The notes beneath the pieces were generated by a model. It was not told the DNA's origin and made no database searches. It was given only the letters and a program-made list of their open reading frames with translations. Shown here one piece after another: positions 1-7,763 of a stretch of DNA of 33,652 bases. The stretch is from positions 1 to 33,652 of the forward strand of contig CAJXND010000020.1 in the NCBI GenBank assembly GCA_913056385.1. The letters run 5' to 3'. Position numbers and translations under genes: made by a program. Every line of letters begins with the position of its first letter. Within the stretch, counting starts at the first letter, position 1. The stretch comes from an uncultured Ectothiorhodospiraceae bacterium (GTDB taxonomy: Bacteria > Pseudomonadota > Gammaproteobacteria > Nitrococcales > Nitrococcaceae).

Positions 1-1012
1 CCGATTCGAAAATGCTGGTTGGCGCCTCGGGGATGTAAGCGATCATCCCCACGATGATGAGCGGCGCGGTCTCGCCCATGGCCTGAGCCAGACCGATGAT
101 CGTGCCGGTGAGGATGCCGGGCAGGGACAGAGGCAGGACGTGATCTCGCACCACCTGCCAGCGCGAGCAGCCCATGGCGAAGGCACCGAGGCGAATCGGA
201 TCCGGCACCGCCCGCAGGGCGGCTCGAGTACTGATGATGATGATCGGCAATGTCATCAGACCCAGGGTCAGGCCGCCCACCAGGGCCGATGAGCGGGGCA
301 CGCCGAAGGTGTTGATGAATACCGCCAGCCCCAGCAGGCCGAAGATAATGGACGGCACCGCCGCCAGGTTGTTGATATTCACCTCAATGGCCTGGGTGAG
401 CTTGTTATCCGGCGCAAACTCTTCCAGATAGATCGCCGACATCACCCCGATGGGGAAGGCGAAGACCAATGTGACGGCCAGCACCAGCAAGGAACCGACC
501 GCCGCGGAAAAGATGCCCGCGAGTTCCGGCAGTTTGGAGTCACCCGAGGTGAAAAAGGCCCAGTTGAAGGTGGTGCGGATCACGCCGTCCGCCTTCATCG
601 CATCCACCCGCTCGGCGAGCGCCGGCGGCAAGTCCTCCTTGCCCTTCAGGTACTGGTCGATACGGCTGTAAACCGGCACCCATTCAGTACGCGTGGTCCC
701 GGCGAGTTCCGGATTGTTGCGGATCTGAAGCGGAATACTGCGGACCGCACCCCGCGAGACGATCTCGCGCAGATCCTCGGCGATGGCGAAACGGCCGATG
801 CGCTCGGCGCGCTCGTTGTAATCCAGCGTGACCTCGATTTCCGCGCGCCAGAAGGCGGAATAGCCCTGGCTGATGATATCGGTGAAGAAGGCCACGATGA
901 TGCCGAATGCCACGAACAGCGCCGCAACGGAGTAGGCCTTGAAGCGGGACTCGCGGCGGTAGCGGGCCCGGATGAGGGGATCGTTGGCCGATCCGGTCAG
1001 TCGTCGCTGCAT
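1..1012 (-). CDS. pstA: Phosphate ABC transporter permease PstA (3' end outside window)
   Basis: Inner-membrane permease that pairs with PstC to carry phosphate handed over by PstS. About 337 residues are visible from the ATG at 1012 down to the left edge, where the frame is still open, so the C-terminus is missing. The N-terminus has a cytoplasmic basic stretch, one membrane segment and a long soluble region (about residues 45-140) of the kind seen in long proteobacterial PstA proteins. Hydrophobic segments of the MetI-like fold follow. The cytoplasmic EAA-type loop that contacts the ATPase lies at about residues 274-297 (GAFAMGCSRWQ...LPLSLPGI). The gene starts 15 bases after the pstC stop and is last in the visible order pstS-pstC-pstA; pstB and phoU would be expected just beyond the window. 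Confidence 0.93.
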   Translation of the reverse strand, partial: MQRRLTGSANDPLIRARYRRESRFKAYSVAALFVAFGIIVAFFTDIISQGYSAFWRAEIEVTLDYNERAERIGRFAIAEDLREIVSRGAVRSIPLQIRNNPELAGTTRTEWVPVYSRIDQYLKGKEDLPPALAERVDAMKADGVIRTTFNWAFFTSGDSKLPELAGIFSAAVGSLLVLAVTLVFAFPIGVMSAIYLEEFAPDNKLTQAIEVNINNLAAVPSIIFGLLGLAVFINTFGVPRSSALVGGLTLGLMTLPIIIISTRAALRAVPDPIRLGAFAMGCSRWQVVRDHVLPLSLPGILTGTIIGLAQAMGETAPLIIVGMIAYIPEAPTSIFES

Positions 1013-1027
1013 CGTAATGCGTCCCGT

Positions 1028-2275
1028 CTAGTCGTATTTCTGCTTGAATCGGCGCACCAGATAGGTGGACACCAGATTCAGCATCAGTGTGACGATAAAG
1101 AGCACCAGCCCCAGCGCGAACGCGGATAGCGTCTGCGGACTATCAAAGGCCAGATCCCCCGTGAGCGAGTAGACGATGTTCACGGTCACCGTCGTCATGT
1201 CCTCAAGCGGGTTCCAGGTCAGGTTGGGCCGCACGCCCGCTGCCATGACCACGATCATGGTCTCGCCCAGCGCCCGCGATACGCCGAGCAGAAACGCCGA
1301 AATCACGCCGGGCAGTGCGGCCGGCAGAATGACCTTCTTGATCGTCTCGGAGTGGGTCGTGCCGAGTGCATAGGCGCCTTCGCGAAGGCTCTGCGGAATG
1401 CTGTTAATGACGTCGTCGGAGAGCGACGAGATGAACGGGATGATCATGATCCCCATCACGATGCCCGGCGACAGGATATTGCTGTAGGACGCATCGAGGC
1501 CGAAAAACGCAGCAATGTCGACCACGATCGGCGTCACGGTAATGGCCGCAAAAAAGCCGTAGACCACGGTGGGGATACCGGCCAGGATCTCGAGGACCGG
1601 CTTGGCGATACCGCGCTGGGTTCGGGTGGCGTACTCCGACATGAAAATCGCGGACAGCAACCCGATGGGCAGCGCCGTTGCCATGGCGATGGCGGTCACC
1701 ATGAAGGTGCCGGCAAACAGCGGCACGGAACCGAAGAAGGACGTACCCTCGCCCACCTCGTCGCCGCGACCGGCTGCCTCGAGGAACGTGTCACCGGGGG
1801 ACCAGACCGTGCCTGTGACGAACTCCCAGACGCTCACCTCGCGGAAGAACCGCATGGATTCGAACAGAATGGAGAGGACGATGGACACCGTGGTAATGAT
1901 GGAAATCAGCGCGGCGCCAAGCAGCAGCCAGCGGATCACGTTGTCCAGCGCGTTTCGTGCCCGGACCTCCGGGCGGATGGCGCGCAGACCGTGGGCGAGT
2001 CCCAGGGCCGCCACCACCAGCGAGACGATCAGAACGAGCTCTCGCGATGGGGCAATCACGCCGAAGACGCTCAGCAGGGCGGCGGCGATCGCCACGCCCA
2101 GCGCCGGCAGGCCCATCCATACAACGGAATACCAGCCGTACTGCTGGGGCCGGGAATGCATGCTGATGCCGGCAGCCATGGTCTGGAGCGCCTTGCCGCG
2201 GCCCAGTCGAAAGGCGAGGTAACCCAGCGGTGCCAGCGCCGCCAGAAGCAACAGTGTTGTCAGTCCGATACCCAA
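1028..2275 (-). CDS. pstC: Phosphate ABC transporter permease PstC
   Basis: Inner-membrane partner of PstA in high-affinity phosphate uptake; 415 residues. About the first 120 residues form an extra region with three hydrophobic segments before the core, as in long PstC variants. The MetI-type core follows from about residue 190, with a clear EAA loop (EGAYALGTTHSETIKK followed by LPAALPGV) at about residues 300-325. The loop motif and the position directly after pstS distinguish it from other ABC permeases. The ATG at 2275 gives the full extended N-terminus. It lies 110 bases downstream of pstS, separated by two inverted repeats, so its expression may be lower than that of pstS. Confidence 0.95.
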   Translation of the reverse strand: MGIGLTTLLLLAALAPLGYLAFRLGRGKALQTMAAGISMHSRPQQYGWYSVVWMGLPALGVAIAAALLSVFGVIAPSRELVLIVSLVVAALGLAHGLRAIRPEVRARNALDNVIRWLLLGAALISIITTVSIVLSILFESMRFFREVSVWEFVTGTVWSPGDTFLEAAGRGDEVGEGTSFFGSVPLFAGTFMVTAIAMATALPIGLLSAIFMSEYATRTQRGIAKPVLEILAGIPTVVYGFFAAITVTPIVVDIAAFFGLDASYSNILSPGIVMGIMIIPFISSLSDDVINSIPQSLREGAYALGTTHSETIKKVILPAALPGVISAFLLGVSRALGETMIVVMAAGVRPNLTWNPLEDMTTVTVNIVYSLTGDLAFDSPQTLSAFALGLVLFIVTLMLNLVSTYLVRRFKQKYD

Positions 2276-2310
2276 TGTGCCGCCTCTTGTCTCCGGCCGG
2301 ATAACCAGAC

Positions 2311-2339
2311 ATCGCCGCCCTCCAGCAGAGGGCGGCGAT
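2311..2339 (-). promoter_or_regulatory. Intercistronic stem-loop between pstS and pstC
   Basis: A perfect 12-bp inverted repeat with a 5-base loop: arms at 2311-2322 and 2328-2339. On the transcribed (minus) strand no run of T follows, so it is not a classic intrinsic terminator. Such stems at the end of a binding-protein gene usually protect the upstream mRNA or attenuate downstream transcription, which would give more PstS than PstC/PstA. That role is inferred. Confidence 0.7.
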
Positions 2340-2354
2340 GCGCAGGCGCTAGAT

Positions 2355-2374
2355 GCTCGCCCGATCGGGCGAGC
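2355..2374. repeat. Perfect 20-bp palindrome after the pstS stop
   Basis: The two 10-base halves (GCTCGCCCGA and its complement) meet at 2364/2365 with no loop. It begins 11 bases beyond the pstS stop codon and lies just before the 12-bp stem-loop in transcription order. It could fold as part of the same mRNA 3' structure, or be a dyad protein site. No homology is claimed. Confidence 0.7.
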
Positions 2375-2385
2375 GTTGCAACGCC

Positions 2386-3402
2386 TTAACCCTCAAGATC
2401 GCTGCGCTGAAGCTCAACACGATCCTCGACCCGATCGCGCCACTCGGCGGCCCGGGCGGCCGGCAGCGGAATCAGACCCTCTTCGACCAGCAGACCATCA
2501 CCGCCGATCATGATCGGATCCATGAACAGGCTGACATATTCGCCAATGCCCGGGACCACGCCTTCATGGGCGTCCTTGATGTAGAACCACAGGCTCCGGG
2601 CCACCGGATACTCCTCCTCGGAGATCGACTCGGTGGTCGGCTCGACCCCGTCGACCGTCGCGGCATCCAGCGTATCGCTGTTCTCGACGAGGAAGCTGTA
2701 GCCGAACACGCCGACCGCATCCTTGTTCTGGCGAATCCGCTGCACGATCAGATTGTCATTCTCGCCGGAGTCGACATACACGCCGTCAGCGCGGATATCC
2801 GTGTACTCCTCGGGGAAGCCGGCCTCTTCAGCGGTCTCTTCCATCACCAGCTCCTCGAAGGCGTCCCGCGTACCGGAGGTGGTCGGCGGGCCGAGGATCT
2901 CGATCTTGCGATCCGGCAGGCTCGGATCGATCTGATTCCAGTTGGTGTAGGGGTTGTCGACCATTTCGCCGTCCTGCGGGACCTGAGCGGCGACCGCCAG
3001 CATGATCTGCTCACGGGTCAGGGCCAGCGGGTCGTTGTCGGCACTCTGCGCCAGCACAATGCCGTCGGAGCCGATCAGCACCTCGGTGATCTCGGTGACG
3101 CCATTCTCCATGCAACGATCGAACTCGCTGGGCTTCATGCGCCGCGAGGCATTGCTGATGTCCGGCGTGCTGACGCCAACGCCCTCACAGAACAGGCGCA
3201 GACCGCCTCCGGAACCAGTGGATTCGATGACCGGCGTGGAAAAGTTGGTCGTGGCACCGAACTCTTCGACCACGTAGCTGGCGAACGGATAAACGGTGCT
3301 GGAGCCGACGATGCGGATTTGCTCGCGCTCCTGAGCGACGGCAACGGAGGTCATGCCGACGGCCGCGGCAACGGCAAGGGCAGTGGTCTTCCAGGTCTGC
3401 AT
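2386..3402 (-). CDS. pstS: Periplasmic phosphate-binding protein PstS
   Basis: Substrate-binding protein of the Pst transporter; 338 residues. A Sec signal peptide is visible: basic MQTWK, hydrophobic core, and a probable cleavage at AVA|Q near residue 23. The mature protein opens with the phosphate-binding motif IVGSSTVYPF and contains STGSGGG at about residues 61-67, PDISNASR near 79-86, and TTSGTRDAFEE, all typical of PstS-like proteins. By hand count the mature part has about 60 Asp/Glu against about 22 Lys/Arg, far more acidic than a usual PstS. That fits a periplasm exposed to high salt. A good ribosome site (GAGGAG) precedes the ATG. A Pho-box-like repeat lies about 60 bases upstream. 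Confidence 0.96.
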   Translation of the reverse strand: MQTWKTTALAVAAAVGMTSVAVAQEREQIRIVGSSTVYPFASYVVEEFGATTNFSTPVIESTGSGGGLRLFCEGVGVSTPDISNASRRMKPSEFDRCMENGVTEITEVLIGSDGIVLAQSADNDPLALTREQIMLAVAAQVPQDGEMVDNPYTNWNQIDPSLPDRKIEILGPPTTSGTRDAFEELVMEETAEEAGFPEEYTDIRADGVYVDSGENDNLIVQRIRQNKDAVGVFGYSFLVENSDTLDAATVDGVEPTTESISEEEYPVARSLWFYIKDAHEGVVPGIGEYVSLFMDPIMIGGDGLLVEEGLIPLPAARAAEWRDRVEDRVELQRSDLEG

Positions 3403-3444
3403 GAGGGTTACTCCTCGTTAGTGCTTTGGGTTAACGCTCGACGC

Positions 3445-3478
3445 AGGCTAGTCGACAATTGTGACAGGACTGTGAATT
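3445..3478 (-). promoter_or_regulatory. Candidate Pho box and -10 for pstS
   Basis: Read on the minus strand, two half sites (AATTCAC at 3472-3478, CTGTCAC at 3461-3467) are spaced 11 bp apart, matching the period of the PhoB box (CTGTCAT repeated every 11 bp). A weak -10 (TAGCCT, 3445-3450) follows after 10 bp, the usual spacing for a PhoB-activated promoter without a -35. It lies in the 100-base gap between phoR and pstS. The second half site is a good match; the first matches only in its TCAC end. Confidence 0.6.
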
Positions 3479-3502
3479 CCGCCGGGCAGATGCCGGCGCC
3501 GC

Positions 3503-4828
3503 TCAGTCATGCGCATGGTTGGGTGCCCGGGGTGATGGCTCGAGGCGCTGATACGTCGGAAAGACCGCGGTAAAAGTGCTCCCCACACCCATCTCGCTGT
3601 TGACCTCCAGCCTTGCGCCATGTCGTGAGAGCACATGCTTGACGATGGCAAGCCCCAGCCCCGTGCCCCCCTGACGCGTCGAGCGACCGCTGTCCACGCG
3701 ATAGAAGCGCTCCGTCAGCCGGGGAATGTGGTGCACGGGGATACCCTGCCCGGTGTCCGCCACCGCAAGGCAGGCGGCTCCGGAGGCCTCGAACCAGCGG
3801 ATGTCGATCCGCCCGCCGGCGGGCGTGTACTTGACGGCGTTGGAGAGCAGGTTGGAGAAGGCGCTGCGCAGCTCTTCCGCGTCCCCCTCAACAGCGAGCG
3901 CGTCATCCACCGTGCTGCTGATCCGGTGCTGCCCACTACTGAGCGCCCTTGCCTCACCGGCAACATCTTCGACCAGCGCCGCGACGTCCACCAGGCCGCG
4001 TCCCTGCGTGGGCCGTTCGGTCTCCAGCCGGGACAGCAACAGAAGATCATCCACCAGCCGGCTCATGCGCTCGATCTGCTGGTCCATCAGCGCGAGCGGC
4101 CGCGCCAGGTCCTCGGCATCCAGTTCATCCCTGTCGGCGAGCTGCTCGGACATTCCCTGCAGCACGGTCAGCGGCGTGCGCAGCTCATGGCTGATGTTGC
4201 CGACAAAATCCCGGCGCATGGTCTCCAGACGATGCAGTTCGGAGATATCGCGGGCCAGCAGAAGCTGCTGGTGACTGCCGTAGGGGACGATGCGGATCTC
4301 CAGCGTCCGCCGGTTATCCTGCGGCGACGGGATCTTGACCGCCGCCGTCCAGTCACCGCGATCGAGGTAGGCGGCGAAGTCCGGATGGCGAATCAGGTTG
4401 GCAATCCGCTGCCCGCGGTCCTGCGGCCAACGCAGCCCCAGGTAGCGCGAGGCGAGCTGGTTCCACCACTGCATATCGCCGGTGTCCGAGAGCACAATGG
4501 TGCCGTCGGGCATGGCATTGGCCCCCTCGCGAAAGCGCCGCAGCAGGTCCACCAGGCCCTGTCGACGCTGGCGCTGGCGAAGCTGCTGGCGATCCAGACC
4601 GTCAAAGACATGCCCCCAAAGCCCGCGACCCCGCGGCGGCCGTCGCTTGCGCGAGGTACGGAGCCAGCGCTCGAGTCGATGGATCTGGATGAGGTTGTAG
4701 ACCAGCATCCCCACGGCTGCAGCCAGCAGCAACCAGGGGAAACCCGCGGCGGCACCGATCACCAGCAATGCCAGGGACGCCAGAATGGTGCGCCCGAGCA
4801 CCGCCGGCCATGGGTTGCTCATCAGCAT
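3503..4828 (-). CDS. phoR: Phosphate-regulon sensor histidine kinase PhoR
   Basis: Membrane sensor kinase that phosphorylates PhoB when phosphate is short; 441 residues. Two hydrophobic segments at about residues 10-45 are followed by a basic stretch typical of the short PhoR membrane anchor, then a PAS-like domain (about 95-200). The dimerisation domain carries the phospho-accepting His214 in SHELRTP. The ATP-binding domain shows the N box (LLSNAVKYTP), G1 (DTGQGIP) and G2 (GTGLGLAIVKH). It starts 12 bases after the phoB stop, so the two are co-transcribed. Confidence 0.95.
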   Translation of the reverse strand: MLMSNPWPAVLGRTILASLALLVIGAAAGFPWLLLAAAVGMLVYNLIQIHRLERWLRTSRKRRPPRGRGLWGHVFDGLDRQQLRQRQRRQGLVDLLRRFREGANAMPDGTIVLSDTGDMQWWNQLASRYLGLRWPQDRGQRIANLIRHPDFAAYLDRGDWTAAVKIPSPQDNRRTLEIRIVPYGSHQQLLLARDISELHRLETMRRDFVGNISHELRTPLTVLQGMSEQLADRDELDAEDLARPLALMDQQIERMSRLVDDLLLLSRLETERPTQGRGLVDVAALVEDVAGEARALSSGQHRISSTVDDALAVEGDAEELRSAFSNLLSNAVKYTPAGGRIDIRWFEASGAACLAVADTGQGIPVHHIPRLTERFYRVDSGRSTRQGGTGLGLAIVKHVLSRHGARLEVNSEMGVGSTFTAVFPTYQRLEPSPRAPNHAHD

Positions 4829-4840
4829 GGTGCCGACCCG

Positions 4841-5527
4841 TCAATCGATGGAAAAGCGGTACCCGGCGCCGCGCACGGTCTGCAGCAGATCGTCATGCCC
4901 GGTGGGGGCGAGCGCCTTGCGCAGGCGACGAACATGGACATCGACGGTACGCTCCTCCACATACACGTTGGCACCCCAGACATTATCGAGAAGCTGCGCG
5001 CGATTGAATACACGATCCGGATGAGTCATGAAAAAATGCAGCAGACGGAATTCGGTGGGGCCCATCTCCACCTTCCGGCCATCCCCGCTCACCCGATGGC
5101 TGACCGGATCGAGCATCAGCCCCCGCATTTCCACCGGCGCCTCCCCGGCAGTGGGCTGTACCCGACGCAGCACCGCCTTGACTCGGGCGACCAACTCGCG
5201 CGGGGAAAAGGGCTTGGGGACATAGTCGTCCGCGCCGGCGTCCAGACCGCGAATGCGGTCGGCCTCCTCGCCCCGGGCCGTCAGCAGGATAACCGGGATT
5301 TCTCGGGTGACGCGTTCGCGCTTGAGTCGTCGCGCGAAATCGATGCCGCTCTCCCCCGGCAGCATCCAGTCGAGGAGGATCAGATCCGGCTGACTGAGGC
5401 GGATGGCCGCATCCGCGTCCTCCGCCGACTCCGCGTGGCGAACGCGATAGCCGGCCCGCTCCAGTGCCATGGCCACCATTTCGCGAATGGCTGTCTCATC
5501 CTCGACGAGCAGAATGCTTGCCACCAT
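4841..5527 (-). CDS. phoB: Phosphate-regulon response regulator PhoB
   Basis: OmpR-family transcription activator of the Pho regulon; 228 residues, close to the family's usual length. The receiver domain has the acidic pair in VEDE (residues 8-11), the phospho-acceptor Asp53 in LLDWMLPG, Thr in LLTARG and the Lys of PKPFSPREL. The C-terminal winged helix contains [13 protein letters not shown] and the recognition-helix region [14 protein letters not shown]. It is first in phoB-phoR-pstSCA and lies divergent to the antiporter operon. A Pho-box-like element upstream suggests positive autoregulation. Confidence 0.97.
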   Translation of the reverse strand: MVASILLVEDETAIREMVAMALERAGYRVRHAESAEDADAAIRLSQPDLILLDWMLPGESGIDFARRLKRERVTREIPVILLTARGEEADRIRGLDAGADDYVPKPFSPRELVARVKAVLRRVQPTAGEAPVEMRGLMLDPVSHRVSGDGRKVEMGPTEFRLLHFFMTHPDRVFNRAQLLDNVWGANVYVEERTVDVHVRRLRKALAPTGHDDLLQTVRGAGYRFSID

Positions 5528-5554
5528 GCCCCCTGCGAATAACGGTAAAACGGC

Positions 5555-5600
5555 AGTATAAAGTCACGCAGATTGCGGTACTGTGACAATCCCGTAACGC
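5555..5600 (-). promoter_or_regulatory. Candidate Pho box and -10 for phoB
   Basis: On the minus strand, GTTAC (5594-5598) and GTCAC (5583-5587; wider TTGTCAC) are exactly 11 bp apart, the period of a PhoB site. A good -10 (TATACT, 5555-5560) follows 22 bp further on, about one helical turn more than at pstS. The element lies in the 120-base region shared with the divergent antiporter operon, which begins at 5648. Confidence 0.55.
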
Positions 5601-5647
5601 CCCGGTTTTGCTGGCAGGCGGTCGGCGACCTTGGTACATTCCCGCCA

Positions 5648-6127
5648 ATGCGGTATTTCGTCTCGCTAACGGTGGTGCTGGCTGTTCTGTGGCTCGGGCT
5701 CTCCGGGGTCTACAAGCCGCTGCTCTTTGGTCTGGGCGCGGCATCCATCGTGCTGGTCGTCTGGCTGACCGAACGCATGGAAGTCCTCGGCGCCGAGCAT
5801 GACCCGGCCACGCTGTCCTGGCGGCTGCCGATCTACTGGGCCTGGCTGGTCTGGCAGGTGATCAAATCGAACATCGCGGTGGCCCGGGCGGTCCTTGACC
5901 CGCGACGCATCCAGCCGACGCTGATCGAACTGCCGGCGGACCAGCGCACCCGGGTCGGCCGCGTCACCTACGGCAACTCGATCACCCTCACGCCGGGCAC
6001 GGTGACCATGCGGCTCACCAGCGACGGCGACGGCATCCAGGTTCACGCACTCCTCCCGGAGGCCGCCGAGGACCTGCGCCAGGGCGAGATGGCCCGCCGG
6101 GTACGCTGGCTGGAGGGTGGCGACTGA
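5648..6127 (+). CDS. mnhE: Mrp-type Na+/H+ antiporter subunit E
   Basis: Small membrane subunit of the Mrp/Mnh multisubunit cation/proton antiporter; 159 residues. Two to three hydrophobic segments fill the first 60 residues. The family motif (YGNSITLTPGTVT) is at about residues 110-122, followed by a soluble tail. The ATG at 5648 was preferred to an in-frame ATG at 5573, because the upstream stretch is not hydrophobic and overlaps the regulatory region; no strong ribosome site is seen. It is first of ten genes with overlapping stops and starts. Confidence 0.93.
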   Translation: MRYFVSLTVVLAVLWLGLSGVYKPLLFGLGAASIVLVVWLTERMEVLGAEHDPATLSWRLPIYWAWLVWQVIKSNIAVARAVLDPRRIQPTLIELPADQRTRVGRVTYGNSITLTPGTVTMRLTSDGDGIQVHALLPEAAEDLRQGEMARRVRWLEGGD

Positions 6128-6414
6128 TGGAAGCCGTCGTGCTCGGCACCATTCTGGCCATTTTCACGACCATGGGTCTTGCCCTCTGGCGGGCGATCCA
6201 GGGGCCTTCGATCTACGACACCATCGTGGGTGTCAATGTCTTCGGCACCAAGACGGTCCTGCTGATCGCCCTGATCGCCGAATTCAGCGGCAACGCCGAC
6301 CTCATCGACGTGGCACTGGTCTACGCGCTGATCAATTTCCTCGCCGTCATCGCCATTCTCAAACTGGTCAGGCAGCGCGACCTCGCGGCCAGCCGGAGGG
6401 TGGAGCATGACTGA
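6127..6414 (+). CDS. mnhF: Mrp-type Na+/H+ antiporter subunit F
   Basis: Three-helix membrane subunit of the antiporter; 95 residues. The family signatures are present: RAIQGPSIYDTIVGVNVFGTK at about residues 22-42 (the loop with conserved Asp) and DLIDVALVYALINFLAVIA near 57-75. The ATG shares its first base with the mnhE TGA, so the two are translationally coupled. It overlaps mnhG by eight bases. Confidence 0.93.
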   Translation: MEAVVLGTILAIFTTMGLALWRAIQGPSIYDTIVGVNVFGTKTVLLIALIAEFSGNADLIDVALVYALINFLAVIAILKLVRQRDLAASRRVEHD

Positions 6415-6748
6415 GTTGCTGGTGAACCTGCTATCCGGCGCCATGATGCTGACCGGCGGGGCATTCGCGGTCATCGGCGGGATCGGCGTGGTGCGATTCC
6501 CGGACGTCTTCACGCGTCTCCATGCCGCGGGCATCACCGACACGCTGGCGCCGCTGCTCATCATCGGCGGTCTGATGATGCAGGCCGGCTGGAGCATTCT
6601 GAGTTTCAAGCTGCTCCTGATTCTTCTGTTCCTCCTGTTCACCACGCCGACGGCTTCCCACGCCACTGCAAGGGCCGCCGTCGTCGACGGTTTGCAGCCC
6701 CTGCTGGGTGCCGCCAGGCGCAAGGGAGACGGATCATCGAACACCTGA
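6407..6748 (+). CDS. mnhG: Mrp-type Na+/H+ antiporter subunit G
   Basis: Three-helix membrane subunit; 113 residues. The diagnostic motif RFPDVFTRLHAAGITDTLA is at about residues 30-48, between the first and second membrane segments, and the third segment is LLLILLFLLFTTPTASH. The polar C-terminal tail overlaps the presumed start region of the next gene. E, F and G stand first, as in the archaeal Mbh/Mbs-type modules, rather than last as in the seven-gene Bacillus mrp operon. Confidence 0.93.
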   Translation: MTELLVNLLSGAMMLTGGAFAVIGGIGVVRFPDVFTRLHAAGITDTLAPLLIIGGLMMQAGWSILSFKLLLILLFLLFTTPTASHATARAAVVDGLQPLLGAARRKGDGSSNT

Positions 6749-7290
6749 TCGACATTGTCCTGCTGCTTTTCCTGGTCGTGGTCGCGGTCACCGTGGTGGT
6801 CACGCGAGACCTGTTGAAGGCGACGATGCTGTTCGCGATCTACTCCCTGACCATCGCCGGACTGTTCGCCACGCTGGATGCCGGTGATGTGGCGCTGACC
6901 GAGGCGGCCGTCGGCGCCGGCATCAGCACGGTGCTGATTCTCGCCGTGCTGGCCCTGGTGCCCCGGCACGAAAAGCGCCAGGCGGGCCACAGTCTGCCGG
7001 CGCTGGCCATTGTCACCGTCACCGGCGCAGCGCTGGTGTATGCCTCCTTCGACCTGCCGCAGTTCGGTCATCCGGACAATCCGGTCCAGCAGCATCTGGC
7101 GCCCTACTTCATCGAGCAGACCTACCCGGACATGGGCATTCCCAACATGGTGGCCGCGGTGCTGGCGAGCTACCGCTCCATCGACACGATGGGCGAGGCC
7201 GTGGTGATCCTCACCGCCGGGATAGCAGTCTACGCCCTGCTCTCGCCCGCACCGCGGCGGCGCCAGCGCCGCAGGGAGCACGACTCGTGA
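6733..7290 (+). CDS. MrpA C-terminal-like subunit (MbhD/MbhE-like), no canonical start codon
   Basis: Matches the C-terminal part of MrpA, made as a separate subunit. The first half carries TRDLLKATMLFAIYS and GDVALTEAAVGAGISTVLIL, as in MbhD/DUF4040 proteins. The second half has the MbhE-like YRSIDTMGEAVVIL, resembling the loop near the end of full-length MrpA. The first in-frame ATG/GTG/TTG is GTG 6778, which would cut into the first membrane helix and has no ribosome site. Homologous N-termini (hydrophobic IEHLIDIVLL) and a Shine-Dalgarno-like AGGGAG at 6723-6728 point instead to initiation at an ATC (6733 or 6736). The coordinates given use ATC 6733; about 185 residues. The function is secure, the start is not. 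Confidence 0.8.
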   Translation: MIEHLIDIVLLLFLVVVAVTVVVTRDLLKATMLFAIYSLTIAGLFATLDAGDVALTEAAVGAGISTVLILAVLALVPRHEKRQAGHSLPALAIVTVTGAALVYASFDLPQFGHPDNPVQQHLAPYFIEQTYPDMGIPNMVAAVLASYRSIDTMGEAVVILTAGIAVYALLSPAPRRRQRRREHDS

Positions 7291-7763
7291 AAGACAATGC
7301 CATTCTGGTTGTTGTTGCCCGCTTCCTGATCCCGCTCATGATGCTCTTCGGCCTCTACGTGCAGTTCCACGGCGAGTACTCGCCGGGTGGCGGGTTCCAG
7401 GCCGGGGTTCTGTTCGCGGCGGCGTGGATCCTGTTCGTGTTCATCTACGGCCTGGAGACCGGCCTGCGGATCATCCCCCAGCGCGTGATCTATACCCTCG
7501 CCTGTCTCGGCGTACTCCTCTACGCATTCATCGGCATGCTGGGGGTCATCCTGGGCGGCAATTTCCTCGACTTCCATCCGCTGCTCGACGCACCCAGAGC
7601 CGCCCAACAGGCGGGCATCATCCTGGTGGAATTCGGCGTGGGGGTCACGGTGGCCTCGGTGGTCATGCTGTTCTTCCTGCTGTTCGCACGCCGGCGCGCC
7701 GACAGCGAGGCCGCCGGCCTCGATCCGGATGCGGCCGACGACGTGGAGACCGACCGCCAGTGA
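7287..7763 (+). CDS. mnhB: Mrp-type Na+/H+ antiporter subunit B
   Basis: Four-helix membrane subunit; 158 residues. The family hallmark FHGEYSPGGGFQAGVLFAAA is at about residues 27-46, and further helices follow at about 50-70, 75-95 and 115-135. The C-terminal 25 residues are acidic and cytoplasmic. The GTG start at 7287 overlaps the previous gene's stop by four bases, and its own stop overlaps the GTG of the next gene. Confidence 0.92.
   Translation: MKDNAILVVVARFLIPLMMLFGLYVQFHGEYSPGGGFQAGVLFAAAWILFVFIYGLETGLRIIPQRVIYTLACLGVLLYAFIGMLGVILGGNFLDFHPLLDAPRAAQQAGIILVEFGVGVTVASVVMLFFLLFARRRADSEAAGLDPDAADDVETDRQ

Noticed and set aside
3635-5542. A 635-codon open frame on the plus strand opposite phoR and phoB
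   Set aside because: Low-complexity composition rich in Gln, His, Arg and Pro; antisense to two clear genes; no ribosome site or domain.
7424-7759. Long N-terminal extension of the antiporter subunit C
   Set aside because: It is mnhB read out of frame; the GTG at 7760 overlapping the mnhB stop gives the normal 119-residue protein.
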